64,000 nucleotides of DNA from Bacillus solitudinis (GCF_002797395.1 NZ_KZ454943.1:1786308-1850307); one strand, 5' to 3'. Counted from the stretch's first letter, positions 1-9,330 are shown. Notes: generated by a model not told the origin, from the sequence alone. Numbers and translations: made by a program.

Positions 1-135
1 CGTTCATCTTATAGCTTCGTTCAGAGTTTAGCTGCAAGTGGAATTACGAGTGGGTACGAAGACGGTACCTACCGTCCTGGTAATACAACAACTCGTGCAC
101 AGCTATCTGTCTTCTTACATCGTGCACTTTATTAA
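1..135 (+). CDS. C-terminal end of an SLH-domain surface protein (partial)
   Basis: The window opens inside a plus-strand reading frame that ends with TAA at 133-135; 44 residues are visible. They match the second half of an S-layer homology (SLH) module: GITSGYEDGTYRPGN followed by TTRAQLSVFLHRAL, including the TRAQ motif. SLH modules hold proteins non-covalently on pyruvylated secondary cell-wall polymers. As this is the extreme C-terminus, the protein is anchored by its C-terminal SLH part, like the subtilase that follows. What lies upstream cannot be seen. Confidence 0.85.
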   Translation, partial: RSSYSFVQSLAASGITSGYEDGTYRPGNTTTRAQLSVFLHRALY

Positions 136-151
136 TTAAACGAATCATTTG

Positions 152-184
152 AGTGATAGGTTTCAAAAACCTATCACTTTTTTT
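152..184 (+). terminator. Rho-independent terminator of the SLH gene
   Basis: A 12-bp perfect stem (AGTGATAGGTTT / AAACCTATCACT) with a 3-nt loop is followed by seven or more T on the plus strand, 16 bases after the stop codon. Confidence 0.9.
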
Positions 185-339
185 ATTGCCTTATAATAGG
201 TTTACCCTTTACGCTATCTAATAAACTACTTTCTTTCTTTTTTCTTTCTTTCTCTCTATTCCAATATTATGAAACTTCTTTTATAATTAGACGTAGAATC
301 TATTAAATAGAATATTGTTTTAGAAAGTCGGGTGAGTAC

Positions 340-2292
340 ATGTTCGTTAATGTCAGTAGGACGCTAGTTTTATTTCTCTTATTTACATTTCTTCAGCTTC
401 AGTCGGTTGCTGCACAAGTACCGGAGTATATCATTTTATTTAAAGATAAGGTGGATGAGGAACGCTTAGCTGAGCATGACATCACCATTCTGGAATCATT
501 TGAGACCTTTCCTGGTATCGTTGTTGAAGCGTCGAAGGATACCATTACAGAAATGAAAACATGGGATACGGTTTCCTCTATTGAAATGAATCAAGAGTTT
601 CAAGTAGAAGCCACCGCTTATGCGAATTGGGGAATTGACCACCTCAATATCCCCGCCTCTTGGTCAGATGGATACACAGGCAAAGGTGTTAAAGTAGCAG
701 TAATAGATAGTGGGATTTCTACAACTCATCCTGCCTTAAATGTAGTTGGTGGCATATCGATGGTAGATTACACCACTTCCTATGAGGATGATAATGGACA
801 TGGTACACATAGTGCTGGTATTATTGCAGCCAAACAAGAGAGCACCCAGTCTTATGGGGTTGCTTATAATGTACAGCTGTATGCTGTTAAGTCTTTAGAT
901 CGTGCTGGAAATGGACGCCTAGCTGATACGATTAAAGGTATTGAGTGGGCTGTGAGCCAGCAAATTGATATTGTAAATCTTAGCTTAGGAACAACGACCC
1001 CTTCTCTTGCTTTAAAAGCAGCAGTTGATAATGCGTTCGAGCGCAATGTTCTGATTGTGGCCGCCGCAGGTAATAAGAAAGAGGATTATTCGGTAAAAAA
1101 GGATGTTGAGTATCCTGCTCGCTATGGAAGCGTGATTGCGGTGTCTGCCGTTGATTCGCGGAATCGCCTTGCTGCCTTCTCAGCAACCGGACCAGAAATC
1201 GAATTTACAGCCCCCGGCGTTGGTATTAATAGTACCTTTCTCGGTGGTGGTTATAAAAATATGAGTGGGACGTCGATGGCGACTCCTTTTGTAGCTGGCG
1301 CTCTGGCGCTATATAAAGAAGCGTATCCAACTTTAAGTGCAAACGAGATTCGTAAGCTTGCTCAAACGAACGCCTTAAAGCTTACCAGCTCTACTCGCGA
1401 TGAAAGCTTTGGATACGGGTTAATTCAACCACCCAAAAAGGTAGTAGAAGTGCTAGCTTCACCTAATCGTTTAACAGGTAACATTGAAAATCTCCGTTCC
1501 GATGGAAGAGTCGATTTATCACTCGCTTGGTCACATGCGACCCCTGAAAAGGTGAAGTCGTATAATGTATACCGGGATGGAACGCTTCAAGCTAATGTTA
1601 GTCAACCTAACTTTTCACAATTAATCTCTCCTGGATCGTATCAATATGTTGTCGCTGCTGTAGATGCAGACGGGAAAGAAACGCCAAAAAGCAATACGTA
1701 TGAAGTGGTAATTGATGCTACTGATAGTTCGGAGACGCCTGTTCAGACTTCCTTTCACGATGTGAATTCTAATTTTTGGGCAACTCCTTATATCTCATAT
1801 TTAGCAAATAAACGCATCATCAGTGGCTATGATGATGGTTATTTTCAACCAAATGCTCCGGTGAGAAGAGGGCAAGCCGTTGCAATGATTAGTCGGGCAC
1901 TTGGTTGGGATGCTACACAGAGCGACACCCTGTTTAGTGATGTAGGTAGTGATTATTATGCTTCTGGTGCGATTAACATCGCAGCGGAACGTCGAATTTT
2001 ATCTGGTTTCTCCGATGGAACATTTAGACCGAATGCGCCGATTACTCGCGCACAGATGGCGGCCATTCTTGGTAATGCATTCGAGTTGAATAGTGATAGC
2101 TCTGTGATTAATAGATATACAGATGTGACGTCGCAGACGACAGGCTATCGTCAAATTAATCATTTATCTGATTTAGGTATTGTTAGTGGGTATGATAAGG
2201 GATATTTTAAACCTAATCAATCTTTAACTCGTGCACAGTTTTCAGTGATTCTCTCACGTATTTTAAATGAAGACTTTCGATTAAATCAATAG
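340..2292 (+). CDS. S8 subtilisin-like serine protease with C-terminal SLH anchor
   Basis: A 650-residue secreted protease. Residues 1-25 form a signal peptide ending SVAAQ, followed by a short I9-like propeptide to about 95. The S8 triad is intact: Asp123 in VAVIDSGIS, His154 in DNGHGTHSAG and Ser312 in MSGTSMATPF; Asn245 in AAAGN fits the oxyanion hole. A fibronectin-III-like linker (about 375-460) leads to three SLH modules from about 468 to the end. The enzyme is therefore expected to be fixed to the cell wall with its catalytic domain outside, degrading protein substrates or maturing surface proteins. The start is the ATG after GGGTGAGT, a weak Shine-Dalgarno. It lies next to another SLH gene and has its own terminator. 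The family assignment is firm; the physiological substrate is unknown. Confidence 0.93.
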   Translation: MFVNVSRTLVLFLLFTFLQLQSVAAQVPEYIILFKDKVDEERLAEHDITILESFETFPGIVVEASKDTITEMKTWDTVSSIEMNQEFQVEATAYANWGIDHLNIPASWSDGYTGKGVKVAVIDSGISTTHPALNVVGGISMVDYTTSYEDDNGHGTHSAGIIAAKQESTQSYGVAYNVQLYAVKSLDRAGNGRLADTIKGIEWAVSQQIDIVNLSLGTTTPSLALKAAVDNAFERNVLIVAAAGNKKEDYSVKKDVEYPARYGSVIAVSAVDSRNRLAAFSATGPEIEFTAPGVGINSTFLGGGYKNMSGTSMATPFVAGALALYKEAYPTLSANEIRKLAQTNALKLTSSTRDESFGYGLIQPPKKVVEVLASPNRLTGNIENLRSDGRVDLSLAWSHATPEKVKSYNVYRDGTLQANVSQPNFSQLISPGSYQYVVAAVDADGKETPKSNTYEVVIDATDSSETPVQTSFHDVNSNFWATPYISYLANKRIISGYDDGYFQPNAPVRRGQAVAMISRALGWDATQSDTLFSDVGSDYYASGAINIAAERRILSGFSDGTFRPNAPITRAQMAAILGNAFELNSDSSVINRYTDVTSQTTGYRQINHLSDLGIVSGYDKGYFKPNQSLTRAQFSVILSRILNEDFRLNQ

Positions 2293-2294
2293 TA

Positions 2295-2331
2295 AAAGCT
2301 AGTCTGGTTGTTAACCAGGCTAGCTTTTTTT
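2295..2331 (+). terminator. Terminator of the SLH protease gene
   Basis: The inverted repeat AGCTAGTCTGGTT / AACCAGGCTAGCT with loop GTT, then a T-run, begins within a few bases of the stop codon. Confidence 0.9.
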
Positions 2332-2406
2332 GTTAGGCTAAAAAGCCTGTACCCTCGTATTTCGAAGTACAGACTACAAGACCTATTATTTTTGGAATAA
2401 CCTCTA

Positions 2407-3954
2407 TTAATGTAATCGCTTGACGCCGAGATAACGTTGACTCCAATAGCTTGTATTCATATTTGCAACCGTCACTCCTGTTGATGTTCCACTATGTACG
2501 AATTGTCGATTACCAATATAGATACCCGCATGGGATGGTCCTGGCTCATACGTTTCATAAAAGACGAGATCGCCAATTTGGGGTTCCGTGACTTCTATTC
2601 CACGTTCCCACATTGAAGCAACCGTTCGGGGAAGCTGGATGCCATTTTTTGCGAATACATACCCAATAAATCCGCTGCAATCAAAGCCATCGATTGTTGT
2701 TCCGCCCCAAACATAAGGAATATTTAAAAGCTCAGATGAATCAGCTACAAGGTTCATCACGTTAAATTCTTCAGTGGTTGGTTTCAGAACAGTGGCCGCT
2801 TCATTTATACGTTGAAGGGTTTGCTGGCCTACCACGCCATCGACTGTGAGACCTTGCTTACGTTGAAATGCTTTGACTGCCTGCTCAGTAACTGTACCAT
2901 AATAGCCTGTTGGTTCTTGACTGAAGAGGCCGAGTGATCGTAACCGAGATTGAAGGTTTGACACCTCTGCACCACTTGAACCTAGACGAAGTGGACTGTT
3001 ATCTAAAACAGGTGTTGGTGTGACACTTACTGGCGTTTCAATTACTTGGTTTGGTGGCTTTATAATATTTGGAGAGACATTGGTATTATTAAGCGCACCC
3101 CAGGTTTGTGCACCGACAATGCCATCGGTCAATAATTTGTTTTGCTCTTGAAAGGCACGAACTGCATCCTTGGTTTTTGGGCCGAACTGGCCTGTAACTT
3201 TTTCTGTATAATAGCCCAGTTGTTGCAAACGAGTCTGTAGTTGTTCAACAATTTGTCCCTTCGAACCAGAGCGAAGAACACCCTGTTTGACAGGAGCACG
3301 AGTGGGCTTCAAGTCGGCGGGCTTTGATGATGTGTCCGATTCTACAATAAGAGACATGGCATTCTGCAAGGCATTCATTGTCTTCGGTCCCGCAACCCCG
3401 TCAACCTTTAGTTGGGTAGCACGCTGAAAGTTCTTTACTGCTTCCGTTGTGACAGAGCCATAATAGCCTGATGGCTCTTGCTTAAAATAGCCAGCTTGTT
3501 TCAATTGCTTTTGGAGGTCGGTTACGGCTTGGCTCGCTGTTCCTTCACGAAGAATTTGATTTGAGGACGATGAAGCTGAGACTGCGGTTAATCGTTCAAG
3601 CGTCTCTAGGGAAGCTTGTCCCGTTACAGGTAATCCATTTGCTTTTTGCAAGGCTTTGACTGCTTCCTGTGTAATCTCCCCATAATAGCCCGTTGCTGTA
3701 TGGTAGTGAAAATGACCTTTCTCTTTTAATGCCTTTTGAAGCTCTTTAACATCATTGTTGCTCATACCGACATCGAGAGGATAATCACCTAATGCCGCTT
3801 CTGTTAGAAGTGGCGTACTTAGAAAGACACCTGTTGCGAGCGTGGAGGTCAGTACTGTTCGTTTGAGTGTAGAGGAAGCTGGTTTGGATTTGATTACAGC
3901 TATTCTACTACTTCGAGATAAAGTGATAGGTGTAGCTACTCTAGAGTCAGTCAT
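2407..3954 (-). CDS. Cell-wall endopeptidase: four PG-binding repeats plus NlpC/P60 domain
   Basis: A 515-residue exported peptidoglycan hydrolase. A basic N-terminus and hydrophobic stretch (about 30-54) form the export signal. Four PG_binding_1 repeats follow at about 58-122, 135-198, 224-288 and 322-384, each with a VxxLQxxLxxxGY start and a GPKT or GQQT-type end. The C-terminal NlpC/P60 domain (about 398-515) has Cys426 in FDCSGFIGYVF, His475 in SHAGIYIG and His487, the expected catalytic triad. Enzymes of this family cut the D-Glu-(meso-DAP) bond in stem peptides. The start is supported by GGAGGT ten bases upstream of the ATG. The four wall-binding repeats exceed the usual one to three. 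Its role in growth, separation or lysis cannot be read from the sequence. Confidence 0.93.
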   Translation of the reverse strand: MTDSRVATPITLSRSSRIAVIKSKPASSTLKRTVLTSTLATGVFLSTPLLTEAALGDYPLDVGMSNNDVKELQKALKEKGHFHYHTATGYYGEITQEAVKALQKANGLPVTGQASLETLERLTAVSASSSSNQILREGTASQAVTDLQKQLKQAGYFKQEPSGYYGSVTTEAVKNFQRATQLKVDGVAGPKTMNALQNAMSLIVESDTSSKPADLKPTRAPVKQGVLRSGSKGQIVEQLQTRLQQLGYYTEKVTGQFGPKTKDAVRAFQEQNKLLTDGIVGAQTWGALNNTNVSPNIIKPPNQVIETPVSVTPTPVLDNSPLRLGSSGAEVSNLQSRLRSLGLFSQEPTGYYGTVTEQAVKAFQRKQGLTVDGVVGQQTLQRINEAATVLKPTTEEFNVMNLVADSSELLNIPYVWGGTTIDGFDCSGFIGYVFAKNGIQLPRTVASMWERGIEVTEPQIGDLVFYETYEPGPSHAGIYIGNRQFVHSGTSTGVTVANMNTSYWSQRYLGVKRLH

Positions 3955-4156
3955 TAATGTATCTACCTCCCGTTAAGATCAAGTGCTTTATTTAATCCCC
4001 TAGAAAAAAGTCACTTTTTGCCTATTTTCAGAATATTATGATGTGACGAGTTTGTAAAGAAGAAATATACTTATTAACAAAGTATAGGTTTTTTTACAAA
4101 TACACTTTCGTCTATTTCCACATCTCTTACTGATCTATTAACGATTTCGGATCACA

Positions 4157-4187
4157 ACGAAAAACACCTCGCATTAGCGAGGTGTTT
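4157..4187 (-). terminator. Terminator of the acidic lipoprotein gene
   Basis: On the minus strand, AAACACCTCGC, a 5-nt loop and GCGAGGTGTTTTT lie 26 bases beyond the stop codon of the lipoprotein gene. Confidence 0.88.
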
Positions 4188-4212
4188 CCGAATTGCTTAT
4201 AAAGGCCAGAAA

Positions 4213-4497
4213 TTAGTTCGTTGCTTCTTCTTCAGCCGCATCTTCTTCAATTTCTAGTTCAAGCTCATCATCAGCTGCTGGCTCTTCCATTGCTGGATCT
4301 TCCTCAACTGCAGGCTCTTCTGTTACTGGTTCTTCAAGAGCTGGTTCTTCTCCAACAGGCTCTTCTACTGCAGGATCAGTTACTGCAGGATCTTCGATTG
4401 GAGCATCGTTTACTGGCTCTTCAGTTTCTCCACATGCTGCTAAAACACCTAATGATAGTACAGCTGCTGCTGTTGTAAGTAAAAATTTCTTTTTCAT
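4213..4497 (-). CDS. Small, very acidic lipoprotein
   Basis: The chosen start gives 94 residues. It is preferred over an in-frame ATG five codons upstream because GGGGGTAAG sits at a proper distance. MKKKFLLTTAAA begins a lipoprotein signal and VLAAC provides the lipobox with Cys22. The mature chain of about 73 residues is nearly all Glu, Asp, Pro, Val, Ala and Thr in repeats of the form EEPxxEEPAV and DPAV, with almost no basic residue. It would form a strongly negative, disordered brush on the outer membrane face. That would suit an alkaliphile, where acidic wall polymers are thought to hold cations near the surface, but this is inference. No named family was recognised. It is monocistronic with its own terminator. 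Confidence 0.8.
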   Translation of the reverse strand: MKKKFLLTTAAAVLSLGVLAACGETEEPVNDAPIEDPAVTDPAVEEPVGEEPALEEPVTEEPAVEEDPAMEEPAADDELELEIEEDAAEEEATN

Positions 4498-4718
4498 TTG
4501 TCTTACCCCCAAAATATTTTATGTGACTAACATTCTTTTCGCTTGCCGTTAGCCTGTAAGCATCATACCAAGCTTCAACTCCACCGTCTACCCATTGCTG
4601 GGTTTTTTGGTAATCTACTGCCATATTTACAAGTTGTCACATAGTTTCTCATAAACCAACTCTGTTAATTTGCTATTTAGACCATATTCCTCACAAAATT
4701 CTACACTAATTGGCATGC

Positions 4719-4750
4719 AAAAAGCTTATGTTCGTCAACATAAGCTTTTT
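4719..4750. terminator. Symmetrical terminator after the GGDEF-EAL gene
   Basis: AAAAAGCTTATGTT and AACATAAGCTTTTT form a 14-bp perfect stem around CGTC. A-runs and T-runs at both ends suit either strand; it lies 15 bases past the end of the minus-strand GGDEF-EAL gene. Confidence 0.85.
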
Positions 4751-4765
4751 CCTATCTTCGGAAAT

Positions 4766-6475
4766 TTATACAATATTCCTCGAATTAGTCAATTTTTTCA
4801 GTAATTCGCCGCACTTGTCGGTTGGTAATGGAAGGCTAAATAAGAAGCCTTGGACCTGTCTACAGCCTTCCTTCTTAACAAGATTAAGCTGTTCCTCGGT
4901 TTCAACACCTTCACAGATGACATTCATATTAAGACTCTCGGCCATTGCAATGATTAGTTTTACAATGGCTTCATTCTCTTTCACTTTAGATCCACGTACA
5001 AAGGTTTGATCAATTTTTAACGTATCAATTGGAAAGTATCGAAGCTGGCTTAGCGAGGAATATCCCGTCCCAAAATCATCAAGTGAGATGCGCATTCCTT
5101 TTTCCTTTAGCTTCCAAAGCTTGTTTCTTACATCTTCGAACTGCAGGATCGCTGTGTTTTCTGTTACTTCTAAACAAAGTGACTCAGGTGCTAGTCCAGA
5201 TAATGTGAGTGCGGTTTCAACTCTTACGATAAAATCTGGTTGTTTGAAAAAAGATTTTGAGACATTGACTGAAATGACTAAGTTAGCCAAGCCTTCTTCT
5301 TGCCACCTTCTCGTTTGATGGCATGCTCTCTTTAGCACCCACTCATCTAATTCCGCCATTGTACCCGTATCTTCTGCAATGGGAATGAAAATGGACGGGG
5401 ATAAGATACCTTTATCAGGATGGTTCCAGCGCACGAGAGCTTCCATACCAAACGGTGTTCTTCCATCAACATCAATTTGAATTTGATAATAAACTTCAAA
5501 TTGTCCAGTTTGAAGCGCAAGCAAATAATCGCCTTCTAATGTAAGTTGTTCAGCCGTTTGATCGTTCATATGCATTTCATAAATACGAAAATGATTTCGA
5601 CCTTCATCTTTCGTTCGATACATCGCACTATCGGCATTCTTCAAAAGTGTATCAGCATCTGTTCCGTGATCAGGAAAAAAGCTTACACCGATACTCATTG
5701 TCATAAAAATGGAGTTTCCCTTAATCATAAACGGCGCTTGGAATATTTTAAAAATCTGTTCGACTATACCTTTAACCATGCTCTTTTCCTTAATATTCGG
5801 CAGACAGACTGTGAACTCATCGCCCCCAAACCGGCTAACAAAGCCAATCCCATCAATAACTTCTGAAATTCTCTCCGCCATATCGCTAAGCAATCCATCG
5901 CCTGCCTGATGACCATAGGAATCATTAACTTTCTTAAAGCGATCTAAATCAAAAAATAATAAAGCCAGTATCTCCTCTTTCTCTTTCGCTTTGGCGATTT
6001 CCAGCTTGAGTTCTTGAAAGAAATAGTTGCGATTTGGCAAGCCTGTTAATGTATCATAATAAGCGAACTGATGCATTTTCTCTTCATTTAATTTTCGCTC
6101 TGTAATATCACGCATAATTGCGATGTAATATCGTTCTTCTGGTTCCTTTTGTCTAATTTCAGTCACCGTTATATAACAGTAAAATTTGGAGTTGTCTTTT
6201 CTGCGATTAATGATCTCGCCTGTCCATGTTCCTGACTCTCGAATTGACATCCACATTTCCTCAAATGTTGTGCGAGATGTCTGACCGGATTGCAAAAACT
6301 TCGGGTTCTTTCCTTCCACCTCCGCAAATGAATAACCGGTCATTTTGGTAAAGGAAGGGTTTACAGCAATGATTTCCTTCGCTTGATTTGTAATCATTAG
6401 GCCATCATTCATATAGTTAAGGAGCTTCAATACATTTTCCTTACTCTTTGCAAACCTGGAAAAAGATGCATTCAT
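4766..6475 (-). CDS. PAS-GGDEF-EAL cyclic-di-GMP turnover protein
   Basis: A 569-residue soluble protein. A PAS sensor with PAC tail covers about 12-130 (MRDITERKLNEEKM joins it to the next domain). A diguanylate cyclase domain covers about 135-300 with an intact GGDEF at 217-221, preceded by FFDLDRFKKVND. A phosphodiesterase domain covers about 310-565, with EAL at 345-347, DDFGTG at 466-471 and EGVET at 522-526. Both active sites look complete, so the protein could make or degrade c-di-GMP; which activity prevails is unknown. No membrane segment is present, so the PAS domain should read a cytoplasmic signal. The start follows GAGAGGATTT. It is monocistronic, between fabZ and a symmetrical terminator. 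Confidence 0.93.
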   Translation of the reverse strand: MNASFSRFAKSKENVLKLLNYMNDGLMITNQAKEIIAVNPSFTKMTGYSFAEVEGKNPKFLQSGQTSRTTFEEMWMSIRESGTWTGEIINRRKDNSKFYCYITVTEIRQKEPEERYYIAIMRDITERKLNEEKMHQFAYYDTLTGLPNRNYFFQELKLEIAKAKEKEEILALLFFDLDRFKKVNDSYGHQAGDGLLSDMAERISEVIDGIGFVSRFGGDEFTVCLPNIKEKSMVKGIVEQIFKIFQAPFMIKGNSIFMTMSIGVSFFPDHGTDADTLLKNADSAMYRTKDEGRNHFRIYEMHMNDQTAEQLTLEGDYLLALQTGQFEVYYQIQIDVDGRTPFGMEALVRWNHPDKGILSPSIFIPIAEDTGTMAELDEWVLKRACHQTRRWQEEGLANLVISVNVSKSFFKQPDFIVRVETALTLSGLAPESLCLEVTENTAILQFEDVRNKLWKLKEKGMRISLDDFGTGYSSLSQLRYFPIDTLKIDQTFVRGSKVKENEAIVKLIIAMAESLNMNVICEGVETEEQLNLVKKEGCRQVQGFLFSLPLPTDKCGELLKKLTNSRNIV

Positions 6476-6519
6476 CGCGAAATCCTCTCTTTCATAGAAT
6501 GAAGCTAACTTTTTCTGTA

Positions 6520-6945
6520 CTATTTGCTAATAGCAAAGGTCATATCAGCCTCAGCAGCAATTTCTCCGTTTACTGTCGCTACACCGCGTGCTTTTGCCAC
6601 AGGTCCCTTCATTCTCGTGATTTCGACCTCGAGTCGTAATTGGTCACCAGGCACCACTTGGCGTTTAAAGCGGCAATTATCAATACCTGCAAAGAAGCCA
6701 ATTTTACCACGGTTTTCTTCTTTTATTAAAATAGCCACAGCTCCTGTTTGAGCTAATGCTTCTATAATTAATACCCCAGGCATAACAGGGTATTCTGGAA
6801 AATGTCCATTAAAAAATTCTTCATTGGCTGTGACGTTTTTCAAGCCTACTGCTCGTTTTCCTTCTTCAAGTTCCTCAATTCGATCTATGAGCAGAAACGG
6901 ATAACGGTGGGGAATAATTTCTTTAATTTCTTTTAGTGTAAGCAT
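6520..6945 (-). CDS. fabZ: 3-hydroxyacyl-[acyl-carrier-protein] dehydratase FabZ
   Basis: A 141-residue hot-dog-fold enzyme that removes water from 3-hydroxyacyl-ACP in type II fatty acid synthesis. The active-site His48 in [12 protein letters not shown] and Glu62 in [11 protein letters not shown] are both present, and the length is typical. Fatty acid partners are not nearby, but this position next to flhO/flhP/mbl is the Bacillus arrangement (B. subtilis ywpB). A terminator separates it from the upstream small membrane-protein gene, so it is probably transcribed on its own. The start is the ATG after AAAGGTTG. Confidence 0.95.
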   Translation of the reverse strand: MLTLKEIKEIIPHRYPFLLIDRIEELEEGKRAVGLKNVTANEEFFNGHFPEYPVMPGVLIIEALAQTGAVAILIKEENRGKIGFFAGIDNCRFKRQVVPGDQLRLEVEITRMKGPVAKARGVATVNGEIAAEADMTFAISK

Positions 6946-7064
6946 TCACATCAACCTTTCAGTAAATTTTACCTATCTTATTGTATCACATCCAATCTCA
7001 CTCATGCTTACTTTTACTATTGCAATCATTTAGTTCTGCTTTAAACATGACCTGTTTAGCCTAA

Positions 7065-7098
7065 TATAAAAGAACCACAGCCAGATGGCTATGGTTCT
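7065..7098 (-). terminator. Terminator of the mbl-flhOP-side transcript
   Basis: On the minus strand AGAACCATAGCC, loop ATCT and GGCTGTGGTTCT are followed by TTTT, directly after the EpuA-like gene. Confidence 0.75.
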
Positions 7099-7101
7099 CA
7101 A

Positions 7102-7380
7102 TTAATTTCCACGCATTAAATCTAAGATATGATACCAGGTCTCAGGCTTCAAGGCATCAGCTGGAGTCCCGCCTCCTAAAATGCCATAGCCTAACATCAG
7201 GCCAAGTAGGAGACTACCACCGACAAGAACGATGACAATAATAAGCCGTAGCCAAATTGGGATGAGCCTAATTCTAAGCTTTTTACTTCCACGTTTTCGC
7301 TTCTCCGCTTTTTTTGCCTCGCGGGTCTCGGCTTTGGCTGTTTCAGTTGTTGGTTCATTAGTTTCTTGTACGTCACTCAT
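7102..7380 (-). CDS. EpuA-like small membrane protein (often annotated RNA polymerase subunit beta)
   Basis: The second in-frame ATG is taken as the start because GGAGAAAATC precedes it; this gives 92 residues. The first 45 residues are charged (ETAKAETREAKKAEKRKRG). One transmembrane segment follows, LRLIIVIVLVGGSLLLGL, then a GYGILGGGTP motif and a short external tail ending DLMRGN. The pattern fits the EpuA family (PF11772), whose databank label as an RNA polymerase subunit is doubtful. It follows flhP by 42 bases and is probably cotranscribed with flhO and flhP. Function unknown; family assignment from memory. Confidence 0.75.
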   Translation of the reverse strand: MSDVQETNEPTTETAKAETREAKKAEKRKRGSKKLRIRLIPIWLRLIIVIVLVGGSLLLGLMLGYGILGGGTPADALKPETWYHILDLMRGN

Positions 7381-7422
7381 GATTTTCTCCTCGGTTACCC
7401 ACACATTATCGTTAATGTGTTG

Positions 7423-8271
7423 TTATCTCCGCAGTCCGTTTACAAGGCCTGACATTTCATCAGCCATCGATACGGCTCTCGTATTGAATTGGTAATGACG
7501 TTGTGTTGCTATCAATTCAGACATTTCACGCCCTAAATCTACATTTGATCCTTCAAGCGACCCTTGAGATAATAACGCTTCACCAGCAGCAACGGCTTCA
7601 AAGACATCTTGCTCAGCAAAGCCTAGTGTTGCTACATCCGGTATGCGATAATAATTGTCCCCGATGGACTCAAGGAGCTGAGGCTTTATCACACGGATTA
7701 AGGAAAGGTCGGCAATGTTTTGCGCCGTGCCATCATCTAATGTAACAGAAAGCCCCCCTGTGTTACTTACATTAATGGCTTGAAAGTTTAGAGGGAGATT
7801 GATTCGATTCCCATTCGCATCTAGAAGGAAATCTCCGTTACTATTTACAATGGTTAGCAGACCCGCATTATCTGGATCCTCACTTAAATAAAAAGCTCCA
7901 TCTCTCGTTAAGCGGTTTTGCTGTTCCCCATTTTCAGACGATTGCACTTGAAAAAAATGATTTTTCTCAGCAATTGCAAAGTCAAGCTCACGGTCCGTTG
8001 GGATAAGAGACCCTTGATCTAAGCGAAGCGCTGTTTGTGCAATCCTTGCTCCTGAACCAACACGCAAGCCGAATGGTGTTAGACGCCCACCCTCTTTGCT
8101 CAAATCGTGTTGATTGTAGACTTGTTGCGACAAGAGATCCGAAAACGTTGCCTCTCGACGCTTAAACCCTGTTGTATTACTATTCGTTATATTATGAGAT
8201 ATCGTATCAAGCTTACGTTGAAGCTGCCCCATTGTTACTGAAGCGGATATCATCGATGTGTTCATTTTCAT
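7423..8271 (-). CDS. flhP: Flagellar hook-basal body protein FlhP
   Basis: A 282-residue rod/hook-family protein. The N-terminus has the flagellar basal-body signature SHNITNSNTTGFKRR, and the C-terminus has the matching helical end with NVDLGREMSELI and NTRAVSMADEM. Both ends form the coiled-coil that builds axial structures; the middle is variable. Pairing with flhO downstream of mbl is the B. subtilis arrangement, where FlhO and FlhP are needed for the distal rod. The start follows GGATGAGGG, 19 bases after flhO. It implies that a complete flagellar operon exists elsewhere in the genome. Confidence 0.92.
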   Translation of the reverse strand: MKMNTSMISASVTMGQLQRKLDTISHNITNSNTTGFKRREATFSDLLSQQVYNQHDLSKEGGRLTPFGLRVGSGARIAQTALRLDQGSLIPTDRELDFAIAEKNHFFQVQSSENGEQQNRLTRDGAFYLSEDPDNAGLLTIVNSNGDFLLDANGNRINLPLNFQAINVSNTGGLSVTLDDGTAQNIADLSLIRVIKPQLLESIGDNYYRIPDVATLGFAEQDVFEAVAAGEALLSQGSLEGSNVDLGREMSELIATQRHYQFNTRAVSMADEMSGLVNGLRR

Positions 8272-8290
8272 CCCTCATCCTGAGAATTAT

Positions 8291-9115
8291 TTAGCCAATT
8301 CGCCCAATCTCATTTACAGCCTTCTCCATACTTTGGTCATAGGCCTGGAGTATACGTTGGTTCGCTTCAAATGAACGGTACGCGCTCATCATTTCAGTCA
8401 TCGTTTGCGAGGCATCAACATTGGATCGTTCAATAAAGCCTTGTTGAAGCTGAAAAGAAATCGCTCCGTTCCCAATTGCTGTCGGAAGCGGGCCTTCCTC
8501 GCTTTCAAGTCGGAGAAGTCCATTGCCTTCCTTTACAAGTAGCATTGGATTGTCTGCATACACCACATTAATTTGCCCAAGCGCAGCGCCCTCGGCTGAT
8601 GTGATCATACCATTTTCACTCACTCTGAATTCGTCGTTGTCAACTTGAAGTCGTTGTCCATCCGTTCCAAGAACATAGAAGCCTTCTGTTGTAGTTAGAT
8701 AGCCTTCTCCATCAAGTGTAAAGTTACTACTTCTGGTGTATCGAAGCTCCTCATTGGCATCCTGTACCGTATAAAATAACCCACCAGGCTGTCCTGATTC
8801 TGTCGGTGGTAAGACACCTTGTAAAAGAGCAATGTCTGTACTGTTATTCGTTTCTTGAATGTCACCTTGACGATAGTTCGGCATCCGTTCCTGCAAGTAA
8901 ACACCTGTTGTTAGTTCCCCGATATAAGGGGCACGACCTGGAGTAGCACTTGCGGTGTCCATTGCTTTTAGTAGCATATTAGGAAATGCACGTAATGAAG
9001 CTTGATCCGCCTTGTAACCCGGTGTATTCGCATTTGTTAAATTATTTGTAAGCATTTCTTGACGTTGCTGCTGAGCAATCATCCCAGCTGCCGCCCCGTA
9101 CATACCTCTAAGCAT
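8291..9115 (-). CDS. flhO: Flagellar hook-basal body protein FlhO
   Basis: A 274-residue FlgF/FlgG-family protein. MLRGMYGAAAGM and LTNNLTNANTPGYKADQAS form the N-terminal basal-body signature; GFIERSNVDASQTMTEMM and NQRILQAYDQSMEKAVNEIG form the C-terminal one. The start follows AAAAGGAGGC. It is the first gene of the flhO-flhP pair and is separated from mbl by a probable terminator, so it should have its own promoter in the 9116-9330 interval. In the cell it would be exported through the flagellar type III apparatus into the rod. Confidence 0.92.
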   Translation of the reverse strand: MLRGMYGAAAGMIAQQQRQEMLTNNLTNANTPGYKADQASLRAFPNMLLKAMDTASATPGRAPYIGELTTGVYLQERMPNYRQGDIQETNNSTDIALLQGVLPPTESGQPGGLFYTVQDANEELRYTRSSNFTLDGEGYLTTTEGFYVLGTDGQRLQVDNDEFRVSENGMITSAEGAALGQINVVYADNPMLLVKEGNGLLRLESEEGPLPTAIGNGAISFQLQQGFIERSNVDASQTMTEMMSAYRSFEANQRILQAYDQSMEKAVNEIGRIG

Positions 9116-9162
9116 ATCCGTGCCTCCTTTTATAAGAAAAGCTGCACAGCAGCCTTATCCCT

Positions 9163-9212
9163 AAAAGCAGTCGGCGTTTTACGTTACTTCCATTCACGAA
9201 GAACGCCACTGC
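9163..9212 (-). terminator. Probable terminator between mbl and flhO
   Basis: GCAGTCGGCGTT (9167-9178) pairs with AACGCCACTGC (9202-9212), with one bulged base. The minus strand then reads TTTTAG, a short T-run, so strength is uncertain. Confidence 0.5.
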
Positions 9213-9330
9213 AATAACTTTATATTTTTATTCTTATGTTTTGAAACTAGGTAACATCTTTACTCAAAGGCTTGTCCTACAACCACTTAAAAAGTGTTCA
9301 AAAGATGTGTGAAGTTGAACTTATGCAATC

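Noticed and set aside
4221-4478. Leucine-rich plus-strand frame opposite the acidic lipoprotein gene
   Set aside because: It is the antisense shadow of Glu/Asp/Pro codon repeats and has no ribosome-binding site.
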